Assembly: GCF_900107095.1 (NCBI RefSeq)
Contig: NZ_FNOR01000010.1
Coordinates: 146,906 to 210,905 of the forward strand
Direction: 5' to 3'
DNA length: 64,000 nt
Source of the DNA: Collimonas sp. OK242
Lineage (GTDB): Bacteria > Pseudomonadota > Gammaproteobacteria > Burkholderiales > Burkholderiaceae_D
Made by a program: the position numbers and the translations under genes. Under the pieces are notes generated by a model, which was not told where the DNA came from, did no database searches, and saw only the letters and a list, made by a program, of their open reading frames with translations. This document shows positions 18,646 through 28,063 of this stretch, piece by piece (position 1 is the first letter of the stretch; every line of letters begins with the position of its first letter).

Positions 18646-19278
18646 TTAGTTATTAGCATCAGGTGCGTATGTAGCCGGCCGTGCGTATTGCGCAGCGCTA
18701 TAGAGGGAAGGAGAGAAACGTTGATGCGCCACCAGATATTCATCCATCTGTGGATCCCGTAACACTTCTCCGTTACGCGCGACGGCATGATCGTCGCCGA
18801 CAGCCGATGCCGAGGCCAGGGCCAGTTGCGATGTTGCCGCCCCATTGGATGCAGGGCCGCCGACCACCGCCGTATGCGGCGTGATAATGAAAGCCGCAGC
18901 CGCTACAGCCGCAGCAGCCATACCCGGCAAGGCAAAGCGCTTGAAGGAACGTCCGACGCTGCCTGTCATGCCGAAGCGCATAGACTGGCCGCCACCTGCA
19001 GCGAGATGCTCGGTCGGCTGCAAAGTGACGGCCAAAGGCGCCGCAATAATTGCAGGCTCAGCCTCTAACCGCGCCGACATGCGGCTGAAAAAATCCGGAC
19101 TCATGGTCAACGCCATATCATCCGAACGCATGATGTCGCCTATCTGGTGATAGACGTCCCATGTGTCGCGACCTTCCGTTTGACGCAAAGCAGCCATTGC
19201 CATATCCACATAGGCATTGGACAACTCCCCGTCAGCCAAGGCAGAAATCTGCTCTTGGGTTATATCTTTGGTATTCAT
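18646..19278 (-). CDS. rseA: Anti-sigma-E factor RseA/MucA
   Basis: Single-pass inner-membrane protein that holds sigma-E. The cytoplasmic N-terminal domain shows EQISALADGELS and WDVYHQIGDIMRSDD; the membrane segment is about residues 116-134 (ALPGMAAAAVAAAAFII). The C-terminal periplasmic part, which binds RseB, ends in YAPDANN. Length 210 is normal. It follows rpoE by 67 bp and is directly followed by rseB. Confidence 0.94.
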   Translation of the reverse strand: MNTKDITQEQISALADGELSNAYVDMAMAALRQTEGRDTWDVYHQIGDIMRSDDMALTMSPDFFSRMSARLEAEPAIIAAPLAVTLQPTEHLAAGGGQSMRFGMTGSVGRSFKRFALPGMAAAAVAAAAFIITPHTAVVGGPASNGAATSQLALASASAVGDDHAVARNGEVLRDPQMDEYLVAHQRFSPSLYSAAQYARPATYAPDANN

Positions 19279-19345
19279 ATGTCACCTTAAAACCAGGCCA
19301 ACCCCTTCGTTCCCGAAAAACCACTATCATTTTTTTAACAACGTC

Positions 19346-19948
19346 TTACCAACGTTTGTCGATGGCCGTATCCAGCAACGGCCTCAACTTATCTGCGATA
19401 GCTTCCCGTGCCCTAAATATCCGACTGCGCACCGTTCCTATCGGACATCCCATTGCTTCAGCAATTTCGTCATAACTCAAACCCTCTATCTCGCGTAAGG
19501 TAATCGCCGTACGCAACTCTGCCGGCAAAGCCTCCATCGCAGTATTCACGGTTTGCGCTATCTGCTTGGTGGCCAGCAAAGATTCCGGAGTGTTTATATC
19601 CCTTAGTTGCTCGCCATCGTCAAAAGTTTCTGCTTCTTCAGAATTTGCTTCAGTTGAGGTGGGAGCTCTGCGCCCCTGGGTCACCAAATAATTCTTGGCC
19701 GTGTTTATGCCTATCCGATACAGCCAGGTATAAAAGGCCGAGTCGCCCCTAAACTGAGGCAGCGCCCGGTAGGCCTTGATAAAGGCTTCCTGCACAACAT
19801 CCTCAGCTTCTGCCTGATCGCGTACCAGCCGCGACACAAGACGCATCAGCTTGCGTTGGTATTTAATAACCAAGAGCTCGAACGCCTTCTTATCGCCACG
19901 CTGTACGCGCTCGACAAGCAGTTGATCAATTTCGCGTTCTGTCGTCAA
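19346..19948 (-). CDS. rpoE: Envelope-stress sigma factor RpoE/AlgU
   Basis: ECF sigma factor that directs transcription in response to envelope stress. It has the region 2 core KAYRALPQFRGDSAFYTWLY and region 4 with GLSYDEIAEAMGCPIGTVRS. I choose the TTG at 19946-19948, giving 200 residues starting MTTEREIDQLLVERVQRGDK, the usual family length. An in-frame TTG at 19993 would lie inside the predicted -10 box (19994-19999 borders it), so it is unlikely to be used. Confidence 0.92.
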   Translation of the reverse strand: MTTEREIDQLLVERVQRGDKKAFELLVIKYQRKLMRLVSRLVRDQAEAEDVVQEAFIKAYRALPQFRGDSAFYTWLYRIGINTAKNYLVTQGRRAPTSTEANSEEAETFDDGEQLRDINTPESLLATKQIAQTVNTAMEALPAELRTAITLREIEGLSYDEIAEAMGCPIGTVRSRIFRAREAIADKLRPLLDTAIDKRW

Positions 19949-19993
19949 TCCCCGTTCCCTTGTTTTGTTGCGACCTGCATGAGGGCGTTGCAA

Positions 19994-20021
19994 TAGATAG
20001 TAAGCAATGATAAAAATTCAA
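19994..20021 (-). promoter_or_regulatory. Predicted sigma-70 promoter of rpoE
   Basis: On the minus strand TTGAAT (20016-20021) is followed after 16 bases by TATCTA (19994-19999). The predicted start near 19987 gives a leader of about 40 bases before the chosen TTG codon. I do not see a convincing sigma-E-type GGAACTT/TCTGA pair here. Confidence 0.4.
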
Positions 20022-20029
20022 GAAAATGC

Positions 20030-20530
20030 TTATTCATTATCTAAGCCAACAGGCCCCGTTTTATCCGTACGCGACGCAATCCAGCGACATGCCACGGATA
20101 ATCTTCTGAAAGCATCGTTAGAAACACTATCAGGCAGTATAGCGATTGTTCGGACCGAGCCGCTATCCAATCGAAGGCGCAGCAGCAGTAAATGTGGCCA
20201 GAGAGTAGTGCCTTCAAGCAATTTCACTGGCATAGGTATTTGTTTCGCGGCGGGTGCGGCCTTTGCTGTTGCCATATCAACAAGTCTGATATGACCGCTT
20301 CCGGAAATATTGATTTGAACTGCTTTCCTGCTACGAGTGTAGCGCGTTATTCCGTAAATGGCCGCCGACAAACACAGCGCGGCCAGGGCAAGGCGCTCGG
20401 ATAACGGTAAATCGCCGGCCACACCGACGGCAATCAGGATGCCGACGGAGCCGGCCAGCAGACACTGCAAGCCTACCATTGCAGACATCACCTTGGATGG
20501 CCGGACTACGGCGGACAGGGCGATCGACAT
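20030..20530 (-). CDS. YgfX/CptA-like small membrane protein
   Basis: 166-residue protein with two hydrophobic segments near the N terminus (about 14-38 and 45-62) and a soluble C-terminal part with TLWPHLLLLRLRLD and RRLSVACRW. This arrangement resembles the YgfX (CptA) family, whose E. coli member is an inner-membrane protein near cell-shape or succinate dehydrogenase assembly genes. Its place between fabF and rpoE is common in betaproteobacteria. The function here is not established. Confidence 0.65.
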   Translation of the reverse strand: MSIALSAVVRPSKVMSAMVGLQCLLAGSVGILIAVGVAGDLPLSERLALAALCLSAAIYGITRYTRSRKAVQINISGSGHIRLVDMATAKAAPAAKQIPMPVKLLEGTTLWPHLLLLRLRLDSGSVRTIAILPDSVSNDAFRRLSVACRWIASRTDKTGPVGLDNE

Positions 20531-20550
20531 CAGGAGAAGTTAAAGCGAAT

Positions 20551-20582
20551 TTCGAACCGGTCTCCGCGGAGACCGGTTCGAA
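20551..20582. repeat. Perfect 32-bp palindrome between fabF and the ygfX-like gene
   Basis: TTCGAACCGGTCTCCG is followed immediately by its exact reverse complement, with no spacer. It lies 15 bases after the fabF stop and about 20 bases before the ygfX-like start. In RNA it forms a 14-bp stem with a small loop. No T-tract follows in either direction, so it is not a classic terminator; it may be an mRNA-stability hairpin or protein-binding site. Confidence 0.8.
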
Positions 20583-20597
20583 GCCTGCAGCAAAAAT

Positions 20598-21839
20598 TTA
20601 AATCTTGCCAAAAACCAGGGTGCCATTCGTGCCGCCAAAGCCGAATGAATTTTTGACTGCGATGTCTATTTTCATATCCCTTGCCGTGTTGGCGCAGTAA
20701 TCGAGATCACATTCAGGATCTTGATTGAAAATATTGGTCGTCGGCGGCGAGATTTGATTATGCAAAGCCAACACCGTGAATACCGACTCCAGGCCACCGG
20801 CGCCGCCCAACAGATGTCCGGTCATCGACTTGGTCGAATTCACCACCAGCTTATAAGCGTGATCGCCGAAAGCCGCCTTGATCGCTTCCGTTTCATTCTT
20901 ATCGCCCAACGGCGTCGAAGTACCATGCGCGTTCAAATATTGCACCTGATCGGCGTTGACGCCAGCGTCGCGCAAGGCATTGCCGACGCAACGACGCGGG
21001 CCATCAAGGCTAGGCGCCGTCATGTGATAGGCGTCGCCGCTCATGCCGAAGCCGAGCAGTTCCGCATAAATCTTGGCGCCGCGCGCCTTGGCGTGTTCGT
21101 ATTCTTCGAGCACCAGCACACCGGCGCCCTCGCCTAATACGAAACCGTCCCGGTCCTTGTCCCACGGACGCGAAGCCGTGGCGGGATCGTCATTACGCGC
21201 TGACAATGCCCGCGCAGACGCAAAACCGCCGACGCCCAAGGGCGACACGCTGGACTCCGCACCGCCGGCAATCATCACATCGGCATCGCCGTACTGAATC
21301 ATGCGGCCGGCAGCGCCGATACAATGCAAGCCGGTGGTACAGGCAGTCACGATCGCCAGATTCGGCCCTCTAAGACCGTATTTGATCGACAGATTGCCTG
21401 AAATCATGTTGATGATCGATGCCGGGATGAAGAACGGGCTAATCCGGCGCGGACCGCGGGCGGTCAGTTCGGCATGCGTTTCTTCGATCAAAGGCAAGCC
21501 GCCAATGCCGGAGCCGATGATGACGCCTATCCGCTCAGCATTAGTTTCAGTTACTTCCAGGCCACTGTCTTGCATCGCCTGCATCCCTGCCGCCATGCCA
21601 TAGTGGATAAAAGTATCCATATGCCGTGCTTCTTTGGCAGGAATGTAATCTTCGATATTGAAACCCTTCACTTCTCCCGCAAAACGCGTGGAAAAAGCGG
21701 TGGCATCAAACTTGGTGATGGCTGCGATCCCTGATTTGCCTGAAATAATCGCACTCCACGCATCGGCAATCGTATTGCCGACCGGTGAAATGCAACCCAG
21801 GCCAGTTATCACAACGCGGCGTTCACGTGTGCGGCTCAA
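20598..21839 (-). CDS. fabF: Beta-ketoacyl-ACP synthase II
   Basis: Elongating condensing enzyme of type II fatty-acid synthesis. The catalytic triad is Cys167 (TACTTG), His305 (NAHGTSTP) and His342 (GHLLGGAGG). Length 413 is standard. The start is a TTG at 21837-21839: AGGAGA lies 6 bases upstream and the first residues [14 protein letters not shown] match the family, so the unusual codon is well supported. It follows acpP by 30 bp, the conserved acpP-fabF order. Confidence 0.97.
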   Translation of the reverse strand: MSRTRERRVVITGLGCISPVGNTIADAWSAIISGKSGIAAITKFDATAFSTRFAGEVKGFNIEDYIPAKEARHMDTFIHYGMAAGMQAMQDSGLEVTETNAERIGVIIGSGIGGLPLIEETHAELTARGPRRISPFFIPASIINMISGNLSIKYGLRGPNLAIVTACTTGLHCIGAAGRMIQYGDADVMIAGGAESSVSPLGVGGFASARALSARNDDPATASRPWDKDRDGFVLGEGAGVLVLEEYEHAKARGAKIYAELLGFGMSGDAYHMTAPSLDGPRRCVGNALRDAGVNADQVQYLNAHGTSTPLGDKNETEAIKAAFGDHAYKLVVNSTKSMTGHLLGGAGGLESVFTVLALHNQISPPTTNIFNQDPECDLDYCANTARDMKIDIAVKNSFGFGGTNGTLVFGKI

Positions 21840-21869
21840 GCGGTTCTCCTGGATACATTCAAAGCTTGC

Positions 21870-22112
21870 TTAGGCAGCCTTAACGTGGGCCTTAGCGTAA
21901 TCGATAGCTTGTTGCACTGTAGTGATCTTTTCAGCTTGTTCGTCAGGGATTTCCATTTCGAACTCATCTTCCAGTGCCATCACCAGTTCAACTGTGTCGA
22001 GTGAGTCGGCACCCAGATCGTTAACAAATGACGATTCGATCTTGATGTCAGCTTCTGCGACGCCCAGTTGCTCAGCGACGATTTTTTTAACGCGTTGTTC
22101 GATATCGGACAT
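21870..22112 (-). CDS. acpP: Acyl carrier protein
   Basis: 80-residue acidic carrier of growing acyl chains. The phosphopantetheine site is Ser37 in [11 protein letters not shown] strong GGAGG precedes the ATG. It stands between fabG and fabF as in E. coli, with a 168-bp upstream spacer that probably holds an extra promoter, consistent with the high amount of ACP cells need. Confidence 0.98.
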   Translation of the reverse strand: MSDIEQRVKKIVAEQLGVAEADIKIESSFVNDLGADSLDTVELVMALEDEFEMEIPDEQAEKITTVQQAIDYAKAHVKAA

Positions 22113-22146
22113 GTGATGCCTCCATTAGGTTACAGAAAGTGCGCGC

Positions 22147-22155
22147 ATTTTAGCA
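22147..22155 (-). promoter_or_regulatory. Possible extended -10 promoter for acpP
   Basis: On the minus strand TGCTAAAAT (22147-22155) fits the extended -10 form TGnTAnaAT and lies about 35 bases upstream of the acpP ATG. No good -35 box accompanies it. A TTGACA (22212-22217) further upstream lacks a good -10 partner. Confidence 0.3.
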
Positions 22156-22280
22156 GGTTTGCGCATTGAAAATTTACTTTCGACATTAGTCTTTAATATT
22201 TAGCAAAACCATGTCAAAAGCTTCTAAATTGGTACTACTTACATTTAACTTTGAAATAAGCCCGGGACTGCCGGCCTGTT

Positions 22281-23051
22281 TCAGCTCATGTACATGCCGC
22301 CATTCACGTGCAAAGTGGTGCCCGTAATGTAGCCGGCTTGCGGCGATGCCAGGAAAACCACTGCCGCCGCCACATCATCTGCAGCACCCAGCCGCCCCAG
22401 CGGAATCTGTTGCAGCAATGTGGCGTGCTGCTGCTCGCCCAGGCCCTTGGTCATATCGGTATCGATAAAACCCGGCGCAACGCAATTGACCGTAATGTTG
22501 CGGCTGCCGATCTCGCGCGCCAGCGCCCGGCTCATGCCGGATACGCCGGCCTTGGCCGCAGCATAGTTCATTTGCCCCGGATTGCCAGCCGAGCCGACTA
22601 CCGAGGTGATGTTGATGATGCGGCCGTGCTTGGCTTTCATCATGCCACGCAAGACAGCGCGCGACAAACGCGCTACGGCGGTCAGATTGGTGGCGATGAC
22701 GGCGTCCCATTCTTCGTCCTTCATGCGCATTGCCAGTTGATCCTGGGTAATACCTGCATTATTGACAAGGATAGACAGGCCGCCAAACTCCTTCTGCGCC
22801 AGCTCGACTGCCGCCGCACAGCCGGCAGCGTCATTCACATCCAACACAATACCGCGACCCTGGCCCGGCTGGCTAGCTGCCATATATTCGGTGATCGCCG
22901 CTGCGCCCGCCTCGGAGGTTGCGGTGCCGATCACTTTGGCGCCGCGCTGGAGCAATTGCAATGCGATAGCCCGGCCGATTCCGCGCGAGGCGCCGGTGAC
23001 CAGAGCCACCTGCCCAGCCAAATTCTGTGAGTCTGTATTTTGTAAAGTCAC
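22281..23051 (-). CDS. fabG: 3-oxoacyl-ACP reductase
   Basis: NADPH-dependent short-chain dehydrogenase that reduces beta-ketoacyl-ACP. It shows the cofactor motif GASRGIGRAIA (about 20-30), NNAG (about 97-100), the catalytic Ser in ITSVVGSAG and the Tyr/Lys pair in MNYAAAKAG. The GTG start overlaps the fabD stop as GTGA. Length 256 is slightly longer than E. coli (244) by an N-terminal stretch. Confidence 0.97.
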   Translation of the reverse strand: MTLQNTDSQNLAGQVALVTGASRGIGRAIALQLLQRGAKVIGTATSEAGAAAITEYMAASQPGQGRGIVLDVNDAAGCAAAVELAQKEFGGLSILVNNAGITQDQLAMRMKDEEWDAVIATNLTAVARLSRAVLRGMMKAKHGRIINITSVVGSAGNPGQMNYAAAKAGVSGMSRALAREIGSRNITVNCVAPGFIDTDMTKGLGEQQHATLLQQIPLGRLGAADDVAAAVVFLASPQAGYITGTTLHVNGGMYMS

Positions 23052-23980
23052 TTCAACACCTCCAACATCTTATCCAGCGATGCCTGATCGACGATCACGT
23101 CGCTGATCAGGGTATCGTTAATACGCTTGGTCAATCCAGCAAGAACCTTGCCCGGACCGCATTCAACCACATGCGCGACACCTTCGGCAGCAATTTTTTG
23201 CACGGTTTCCACCCAACGCACCGGGCTGGCCGCTTGCCGCACCAGCGCATTCTTGATGGCTTCCGGATCGCTGACGATGGCCACATCGACGTTATTGATC
23301 AACGCGATCTGCGGCGCTGCGAAACTCAGGCCTTGCATGTATTCACGCAAACGATCCGATGCAGGCTTTAACAACGAGGAATGAAATGGGGCCGATACCG
23401 GCAATGGCAAGGCACGTTTTGCACCTTTTTCTTTCGCTGCGATACAAGCGCGCTCAATCGCCGCTTTATGACCGGCGATTACCACCTGTGCCGGCGCGTT
23501 GAAATTCACCGCTTCGACGACTTCACCCTGCGCAGCCGCCAGGCAGACTGCATGCACGTCCTCATCCGACAAACCGAGAATGACGGCCATGCCGCCCTGC
23601 CCGACCGGCACCGCCTGCTGCATGGCTTGCGCACGGAAACGCACCAAAGGCACGGCATCCTTGAACGCAATCACGCCGGCAGCCACCAGCGCCGAGTACT
23701 CGCCCAGGCTATGTCCAGCCACCAGCGACGGCGCTTTGCCGCCAGCCGCCAGCCAGGCGCGGTAACAGGCAACCGCCGCAGTCAGCATGACCGGCTGAGT
23801 GTTGGTGGTCAGATCCAGCTCTTCTTTCGGCCCCTCGGCAATTAGTTTGCCGAGATCGAACTGCAGTGCATCCGAAGCTTCTGCAACCGTGTCTTTTACC
23901 ACCGGGTTATCGGCAAAACCGTTCAGCATGCCAATGGCCTGCGAACCCTGGCCCGGGAAAACAAATGCGAATTTATTCAT
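23048..23980 (-). CDS. fabD: Malonyl-CoA:ACP transacylase
   Basis: Moves malonyl groups from CoA to ACP, supplying the extender unit for fatty-acid synthesis. The 310-residue protein starts MNKFAFVFPGQGSQ, has catalytic Ser91 in GHSLG and His200 in APFHS. It lies between fabH and fabG with a four-base overlap to fabG. Confidence 0.98.
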   Translation of the reverse strand: MNKFAFVFPGQGSQAIGMLNGFADNPVVKDTVAEASDALQFDLGKLIAEGPKEELDLTTNTQPVMLTAAVACYRAWLAAGGKAPSLVAGHSLGEYSALVAAGVIAFKDAVPLVRFRAQAMQQAVPVGQGGMAVILGLSDEDVHAVCLAAAQGEVVEAVNFNAPAQVVIAGHKAAIERACIAAKEKGAKRALPLPVSAPFHSSLLKPASDRLREYMQGLSFAAPQIALINNVDVAIVSDPEAIKNALVRQAASPVRWVETVQKIAAEGVAHVVECGPGKVLAGLTKRINDTLISDVIVDQASLDKMLEVLK

Positions 23981-24025
23981 GCCTTACCTAATTGGGTATC
24001 AAATTTATTATATTAAATATACGCT

Positions 24026-24058
24026 GGCCATATGGCCGCGGTCTGGCAGCAAGCTGCC
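24026..24058. repeat. Palindromes in the fabH-fabD spacer
   Basis: A 12-bp perfect palindrome GGCCATATGGCC (24026-24037) is followed by the tight hairpin GGCAGC-AA-GCTGCC (24045-24058) and another CCATATGG-like stretch. They sit in the 116-bp space between two otherwise closely packed genes and may act as an intercistronic processing or stability structure. Confidence 0.5.
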
Positions 24059-24096
24059 ATATGGGCGCTAAAATGCATAAGCGCTGGCTTAAATTT

Positions 24097-25083
24097 TTAC
24101 ATGCGTGCCAGAATGGCGCCCCATGTAAAGCCGCCGCCTACACCTTCCATCATGACATTCTGGCCAGGCTTGACGCGGCCATCGCGTACCGCCTGGTCCA
24201 GCGCCAGCGGAATCGACGCTGCCGAAGTATTGCCATGCTGGTCGACTGTCACCACCATGCGCTCTGGGTCCAGGCCCAGTTTGCGTGCCGTGCTTTGCAT
24301 GATGCGGATATTGGCTTGATGAGGAATCAGCCAGTCGATCTCGGCAGCCGACATGCCGGCGATTTGCAGAGTCTCATTCGCGACCTTCTCCAATACCGAC
24401 ACCGCCAGCTTGAAGACTGCCTGCCCATCCATATACAAGAAGGCGCTGCCTTCAACCGCACCGGAACTCACCTTGCCGGGCACGCACAGTATGTCTTTAT
24501 GACGGCCGTCGGCGTGCAGCTTGGTGGCAAGTATGCCGGGTTCGGCGGAGCCGGTCATGACCACCGCGCCGGCGCCATCGCCAAACAGCACACAGGTGGT
24601 GCGATCTTCAAAATTCAGAATCCGTGAAAAAACCTCGGTGCCGATCACCAGCACGTTCTTGTGCGCGCCGGTCTTGATAAAGCTGTCCGCAATCGATACC
24701 GCATACACAAACCCGCTGCACACGGCCTGCACATCAAAGGCCGCGCCGCCATTGGTGATGCCGAGTTTTTGCTGCACCACGCAGGCAGTGCTCGGGAAGC
24801 CGCCGAAATAGTCCGGGGTTGAAGTGGCGACGATCACCAGATCGATATCCTCAGCTTGCATGCGCGCCATGTCCAGCGCCTGCCTGGCTGCTGCCACGGC
24901 CAGATCGCTGGATTGCACATCCGCTTCAGCATAGTGGCGCGCTGCGATGCCGCTACGGGAAAAAATCCATTCATGGGATGTCTCTATCCCCTTCGCGGCG
25001 AGCTGTTCGGTAAGCTCTTGATTGGTTACCCGCTTCGGCGGCAAATAGCTGCCGGTGCCGACAATTTTGCTAAATGTAGTCAT
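24097..25083 (-). CDS. fabH: Beta-ketoacyl-ACP synthase III
   Basis: Starts fatty-acid synthesis by condensing acetyl-CoA with malonyl-ACP. Catalytic residues are Cys122 ([10 protein letters not shown]), His255 (IPHQANIR) and Asn285 (HGNTSAAS). The 328-residue length is normal. Its ATG overlaps the plsX stop by four bases, the conserved plsX-fabH pair. Confidence 0.98.
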   Translation of the reverse strand: MTTFSKIVGTGSYLPPKRVTNQELTEQLAAKGIETSHEWIFSRSGIAARHYAEADVQSSDLAVAAARQALDMARMQAEDIDLVIVATSTPDYFGGFPSTACVVQQKLGITNGGAAFDVQAVCSGFVYAVSIADSFIKTGAHKNVLVIGTEVFSRILNFEDRTTCVLFGDGAGAVVMTGSAEPGILATKLHADGRHKDILCVPGKVSSGAVEGSAFLYMDGQAVFKLAVSVLEKVANETLQIAGMSAAEIDWLIPHQANIRIMQSTARKLGLDPERMVVTVDQHGNTSAASIPLALDQAVRDGRVKPGQNVMMEGVGGGFTWGAILARM

Positions 25084-26195
25084 GCTGTCTTTTGTTGGGT
25101 TAATTCTGTATTAACGATTTCACCGGACGCGCCACCCGCACCTGCATCCGCAGGCTTGGAGGCGATATCGGCTTGCGGCATCAGCTCCGCAATCGTGGTC
25201 GCAATACGAGACAATACATCATATTTGGCTGCATCGAATGCGCGCTGTATGGCCCATTCGTAACCATAAGCGTCGGCGCTGCCGTGGCTTTTGAAAACCA
25301 GCCCGCGCAAGCCAAGCAGGCTGGCGCCGTTATAACGCGAAGGATTCAGGCGGCGCGAGATCGCCTTGATTGCGCCGCGGGCGACGAGTGCGCCCAGCAT
25401 GTTCAAAATACCGCTCTTGAATTCCGTCGTTAATACCGTCTTGACGAAACGCCCCAAGCCCTCGGAAGCCTTGAGCGTGACGTTGCCGACAAAACCGTCG
25501 CAGACGACGATGTCGGTAGTGCCTTCGAAAATATCGTTGCCTTCGACATTGCCGTAGAAATTCAGGATACCTTTTTCATGATCCGCGCGCAGCAGCGCCG
25601 CGGTCTGCTTGACTACCTCATTGCCCTTGATATCTTCTGCGCCGACGTTCAGCAAACCGATCGTCGGCCTTGGCTTGCCTTCCATGGCCGACACCAGAGC
25701 CGACCCCATCAAGGCAAACTGATGCAGATGCAAAGCTTCGCAGTCAACGTTCGCACCCAGGTCGAGCATGTAGGTCGGACGATCTTTTTGATTGGGAAGA
25801 AGAGTACAAATGGCAGGACGGTCAACGCCGTGCAAAGTCTTGAGCAAATAACGGGAGACCGCCATCAAGGCGCCGGTATTGCCCGCCGAGACGCACGCCT
25901 GCACCTGCTGGTCTTTGATCAGACGCAGGGCGACACGCATTGAGGAATCTTTTTTACGGCGTAATGCGGTTTCGATGGAATCATCCATGGTCACCACTTC
26001 GGATGCATGGTGCACCGATATACGCGGATGGGAACTCGCCTTGTGCTTTTTCAGTTGCGCCCGAATTTCCTCTTCAAGACCAACCAATACCAACTCGGCC
26101 TCAGGCTCGCGATTGGCAAATGAAATAGCAGCAGGAACGGTAACCGATGGGCCGTGATCACCACCCATACAGTCGATAGAAATTTTGATTGTCAT
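25080..26195 (-). CDS. plsX: Phosphate acyltransferase PlsX
   Basis: Makes acyl-phosphate from acyl-ACP as donor for the PlsY step of phospholipid synthesis. The 371-residue sequence starts [22 protein letters not shown] and contains [10 protein letters not shown] and [10 protein letters not shown], both family hallmarks. The C-terminal 30 residues are low-complexity. It lies between rpmF and fabH. Confidence 0.97.
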   Translation of the reverse strand: MTIKISIDCMGGDHGPSVTVPAAISFANREPEAELVLVGLEEEIRAQLKKHKASSHPRISVHHASEVVTMDDSIETALRRKKDSSMRVALRLIKDQQVQACVSAGNTGALMAVSRYLLKTLHGVDRPAICTLLPNQKDRPTYMLDLGANVDCEALHLHQFALMGSALVSAMEGKPRPTIGLLNVGAEDIKGNEVVKQTAALLRADHEKGILNFYGNVEGNDIFEGTTDIVVCDGFVGNVTLKASEGLGRFVKTVLTTEFKSGILNMLGALVARGAIKAISRRLNPSRYNGASLLGLRGLVFKSHGSADAYGYEWAIQRAFDAAKYDVLSRIATTIAELMPQADIASKPADAGAGGASGEIVNTELTQQKTA

Positions 26196-26287
26196 TGTTT
26201 TGATTCAGTGCCTACTCTAAGCCGTATTATGAGGCAGATTGGGCGCGATTCAAAATGACGCAAGGATTTATTCAGTGTATTTCGCAT

Positions 26288-26323
26288 ACAAAAACGGCGC
26301 TGCTGAGTAAAACTCATCGCGCC
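26288..26323 (-). terminator. Terminator-like hairpin between rpmF and plsX
   Basis: On the minus strand GGCGC...ATGAGT and ACTCA...GCGCC pair with a small internal loop around a TTT apical loop, followed by GTTTTTGT. It is about 30 bases beyond the rpmF stop and could partially terminate the ribosomal-protein transcript, so that lipid genes are expressed at a lower level. Confidence 0.6.
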
Positions 26324-26352
26324 GCCTTCACCCTGCATCGCAAGAACAAGTA

Positions 26353-26535
26353 TTACTCGTCGTTCTTGGTCTTCAACACTTTACGGCCACGGTAAAAGCC
26401 ATTTGGGCTGATATGGTGACGCAGATGTGTTTCACCAGTCGTTGGCTCGATAGCCAGCGGAGGTGCAACCAGAAAATCGTGGGCGCGGTGCATGCCGCGC
26501 TTAGATGGGGTCTTTTTATTTTGTTGAACAGCCAT
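26353..26535 (-). CDS. rpmF: 50S ribosomal protein L32
   Basis: 60-residue basic ribosomal protein with the standard start [20 protein letters not shown] and a central [17 protein letters not shown]. The Cys residues present in zinc-binding L32 variants are absent, so this is the Cys-minus form. AGGAG precedes the ATG. The neighbours DUF177 upstream and plsX downstream are the same in E. coli. Confidence 0.98.
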   Translation of the reverse strand: MAVQQNKKTPSKRGMHRAHDFLVAPPLAIEPTTGETHLRHHISPNGFYRGRKVLKTKNDE

Positions 26536-26722
26536 GATAACTCCTGCTTTCTTAAGATCTTAAAGTTTAACATATCCAACCCTCAGAACAGGGAAAGGCT
26601 GGATATTCCTGCCGCGTTTGTGCGCGGATTTTACTACCTATTGCCACACCTTAGTCACACGGAATCACATTCATGTGAAAATCAGCGCAACAAATTTACC
26701 GCAATTCCTTATTTCTGATCAG

Positions 26723-26774
26723 TTGGGGACAGAGTAATTCGCCACGCTTCGGCGGCTCTCAAACTCTTTCCCAC
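26723..26774. repeat. REP-like element with GGGGACAGAGTAATT
   Basis: TTGGGGACAGAGTAATT (26723-26739) is followed by a degenerate inverted partner ACTCTTTCCCA (26763-26773), with GCC/GGC pairing between. The 15-base core differs by one base from that in the element at 57020-57079. Such GGGG(T/A)CAGAGTAA repeats are associated with REP elements and RAYT (Y1) transposases in proteobacteria. It lies in the unusually long DUF177-rpmF spacer. Confidence 0.6.
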
Positions 26775-26785
26775 TATCATTTTTA

Positions 26786-27280
26786 CTATTTCAAATTCTT
26801 CAGCATCGCGAATGGCGATTCTTTTTTGCTGCTTTTCAACCCATCCAGTGCAGACTGGTCCGGGCAAACCGGATGCTTGGGCGACAGCGGCAAGGCCAGC
26901 AAAGCCTCATCCTCAACCAACTCAACGATATTCAGTGATTTAGTGCCGACGATGACATCGATTTCATCATCGTCGAGAAGCGCATCGATTGCATCTGCAC
27001 TTTCTTCATCTTTTGCCAACACCAACGCGGATTCCGCATCGATATCGAAGACAAACGGCGTCAAACAGCGCTGACACATGATCTTGATCGAGCCCGTTAC
27101 CGACATCGTCAACTGGGGATGCCCCAAGTGATCGGCGCCGCCAACCAGAATCCAATGCAGAGAGCCGGAGCGGTCTGCCGATTCATCGGCCAGGCGACTC
27201 AAGTCAGCCACGGCGATTTCGCCTTCACGGCGCTCTTTATGGCGCGAATACTCAAAGGCGTCGATGACAAAAGCACTCAT
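26786..27280 (-). CDS. DUF177 (YceD-type) protein
   Basis: 164-residue acidic protein with the family motif IKIMCQRCLTPFVFDID (about residues 68-84) and a second CPDQSALDGLK near residue 140, giving the two widely spaced Cys-containing segments typical of YceD. It is found upstream of rpmF in most bacteria, and plant relatives are linked to 23S rRNA accumulation. It is the first gene of the block that continues through rpmF to the fatty-acid genes. Confidence 0.9.
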   Translation of the reverse strand: MSAFVIDAFEYSRHKERREGEIAVADLSRLADESADRSGSLHWILVGGADHLGHPQLTMSVTGSIKIMCQRCLTPFVFDIDAESALVLAKDEESADAIDALLDDDEIDVIVGTKSLNIVELVEDEALLALPLSPKHPVCPDQSALDGLKSSKKESPFAMLKNLK

Positions 27281-27415
27281 AATAAAGCCGAACCCAGCCG
27301 AACCCGGAAAACCTGCGATAATAACAGCCTTTTCCCTTATTCGTCAAAGTGTTAGCGTGTTTTCCTCACTTTCTCGGCATTTTATTGTTGGGCAATCGTT
27401 CAACCAGCGAAAACC

Positions 27416-28057
27416 ATGGCTTCCTTACAACAAACGACCTCTCCCATAGTACACCCGTTCCCGCCGCGACTGATCCTCGGCTCCAGCTCCAAATACCGCA
27501 AAGAATTGCTTTCCCGGCTGCAGATCCCATTTGAGGTGGTAGTGCCGGACATCGACGAAACACCGCATCCCGGCGAAAGTCCGGAAGCCACCGCCTTGCG
27601 CCTGGCCCTGGAAAAAGCCCGCACGGTGGCGCTGGCCGCGCCAAATGCGCTGGTGATCGGCTCGGACCAGGTTGCTACGCTGGATGGCGAACAGATCGGC
27701 AAACCCGGCAATCACGAAAATGCGTTGGCACAACTGCAGAAGATGCGTGGCCGCCGCGTCATATTCCACACCGCCCTGTGCGTGTGGGATAGCCGGCAGA
27801 GCCAGGCCGAACAAGCGGCGCAGATAGAAAATATCCAGACTTTTGTCACCTTCCGCGACCTGCCCGATGCCGAACTGGATGCCTACTTACGCATTGAACA
27901 ACCTTACGATTGCGCTGGCAGTGCAAAAAATGAAGGACTGGGCATCGCCATCCTGGAAAAAATCGAAAGCACCGATCCGACTGCCTTGACAGGTTTGCCA
28001 TTAATCGCGCTGACCGGTATGCTGCGCCGCGCCGCCTTCCCATTTTTCATAAGATAA
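27416..28057 (+). CDS. maf: Maf-family nucleotide pyrophosphatase
   Basis: Hydrolyses non-canonical or modified nucleoside triphosphates (dTTP/UTP or m7GTP subtypes) and is linked to septum control. It shows LILGSSSKYRKELLSRL (about 19-35), GESPEATALRLALEKA, and IGSDQVATLDG. Length 213 is normal. It is divergent from DUF177 and 6 bp ahead of the methyltransferase gene. Confidence 0.94.
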   Translation: MASLQQTTSPIVHPFPPRLILGSSSKYRKELLSRLQIPFEVVVPDIDETPHPGESPEATALRLALEKARTVALAAPNALVIGSDQVATLDGEQIGKPGNHENALAQLQKMRGRRVIFHTALCVWDSRQSQAEQAAQIENIQTFVTFRDLPDAELDAYLRIEQPYDCAGSAKNEGLGIAILEKIESTDPTALTGLPLIALTGMLRRAAFPFFIR

Positions 28058-28063
28058 ACCGAC

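Noticed and set aside
21000..21020. CTAGGCGCC in fabF as another copy of the A/B core
   Set aside because: Only eight or nine bases match and the flanking hairpin and GTTGC half are absent; it is coding sequence.
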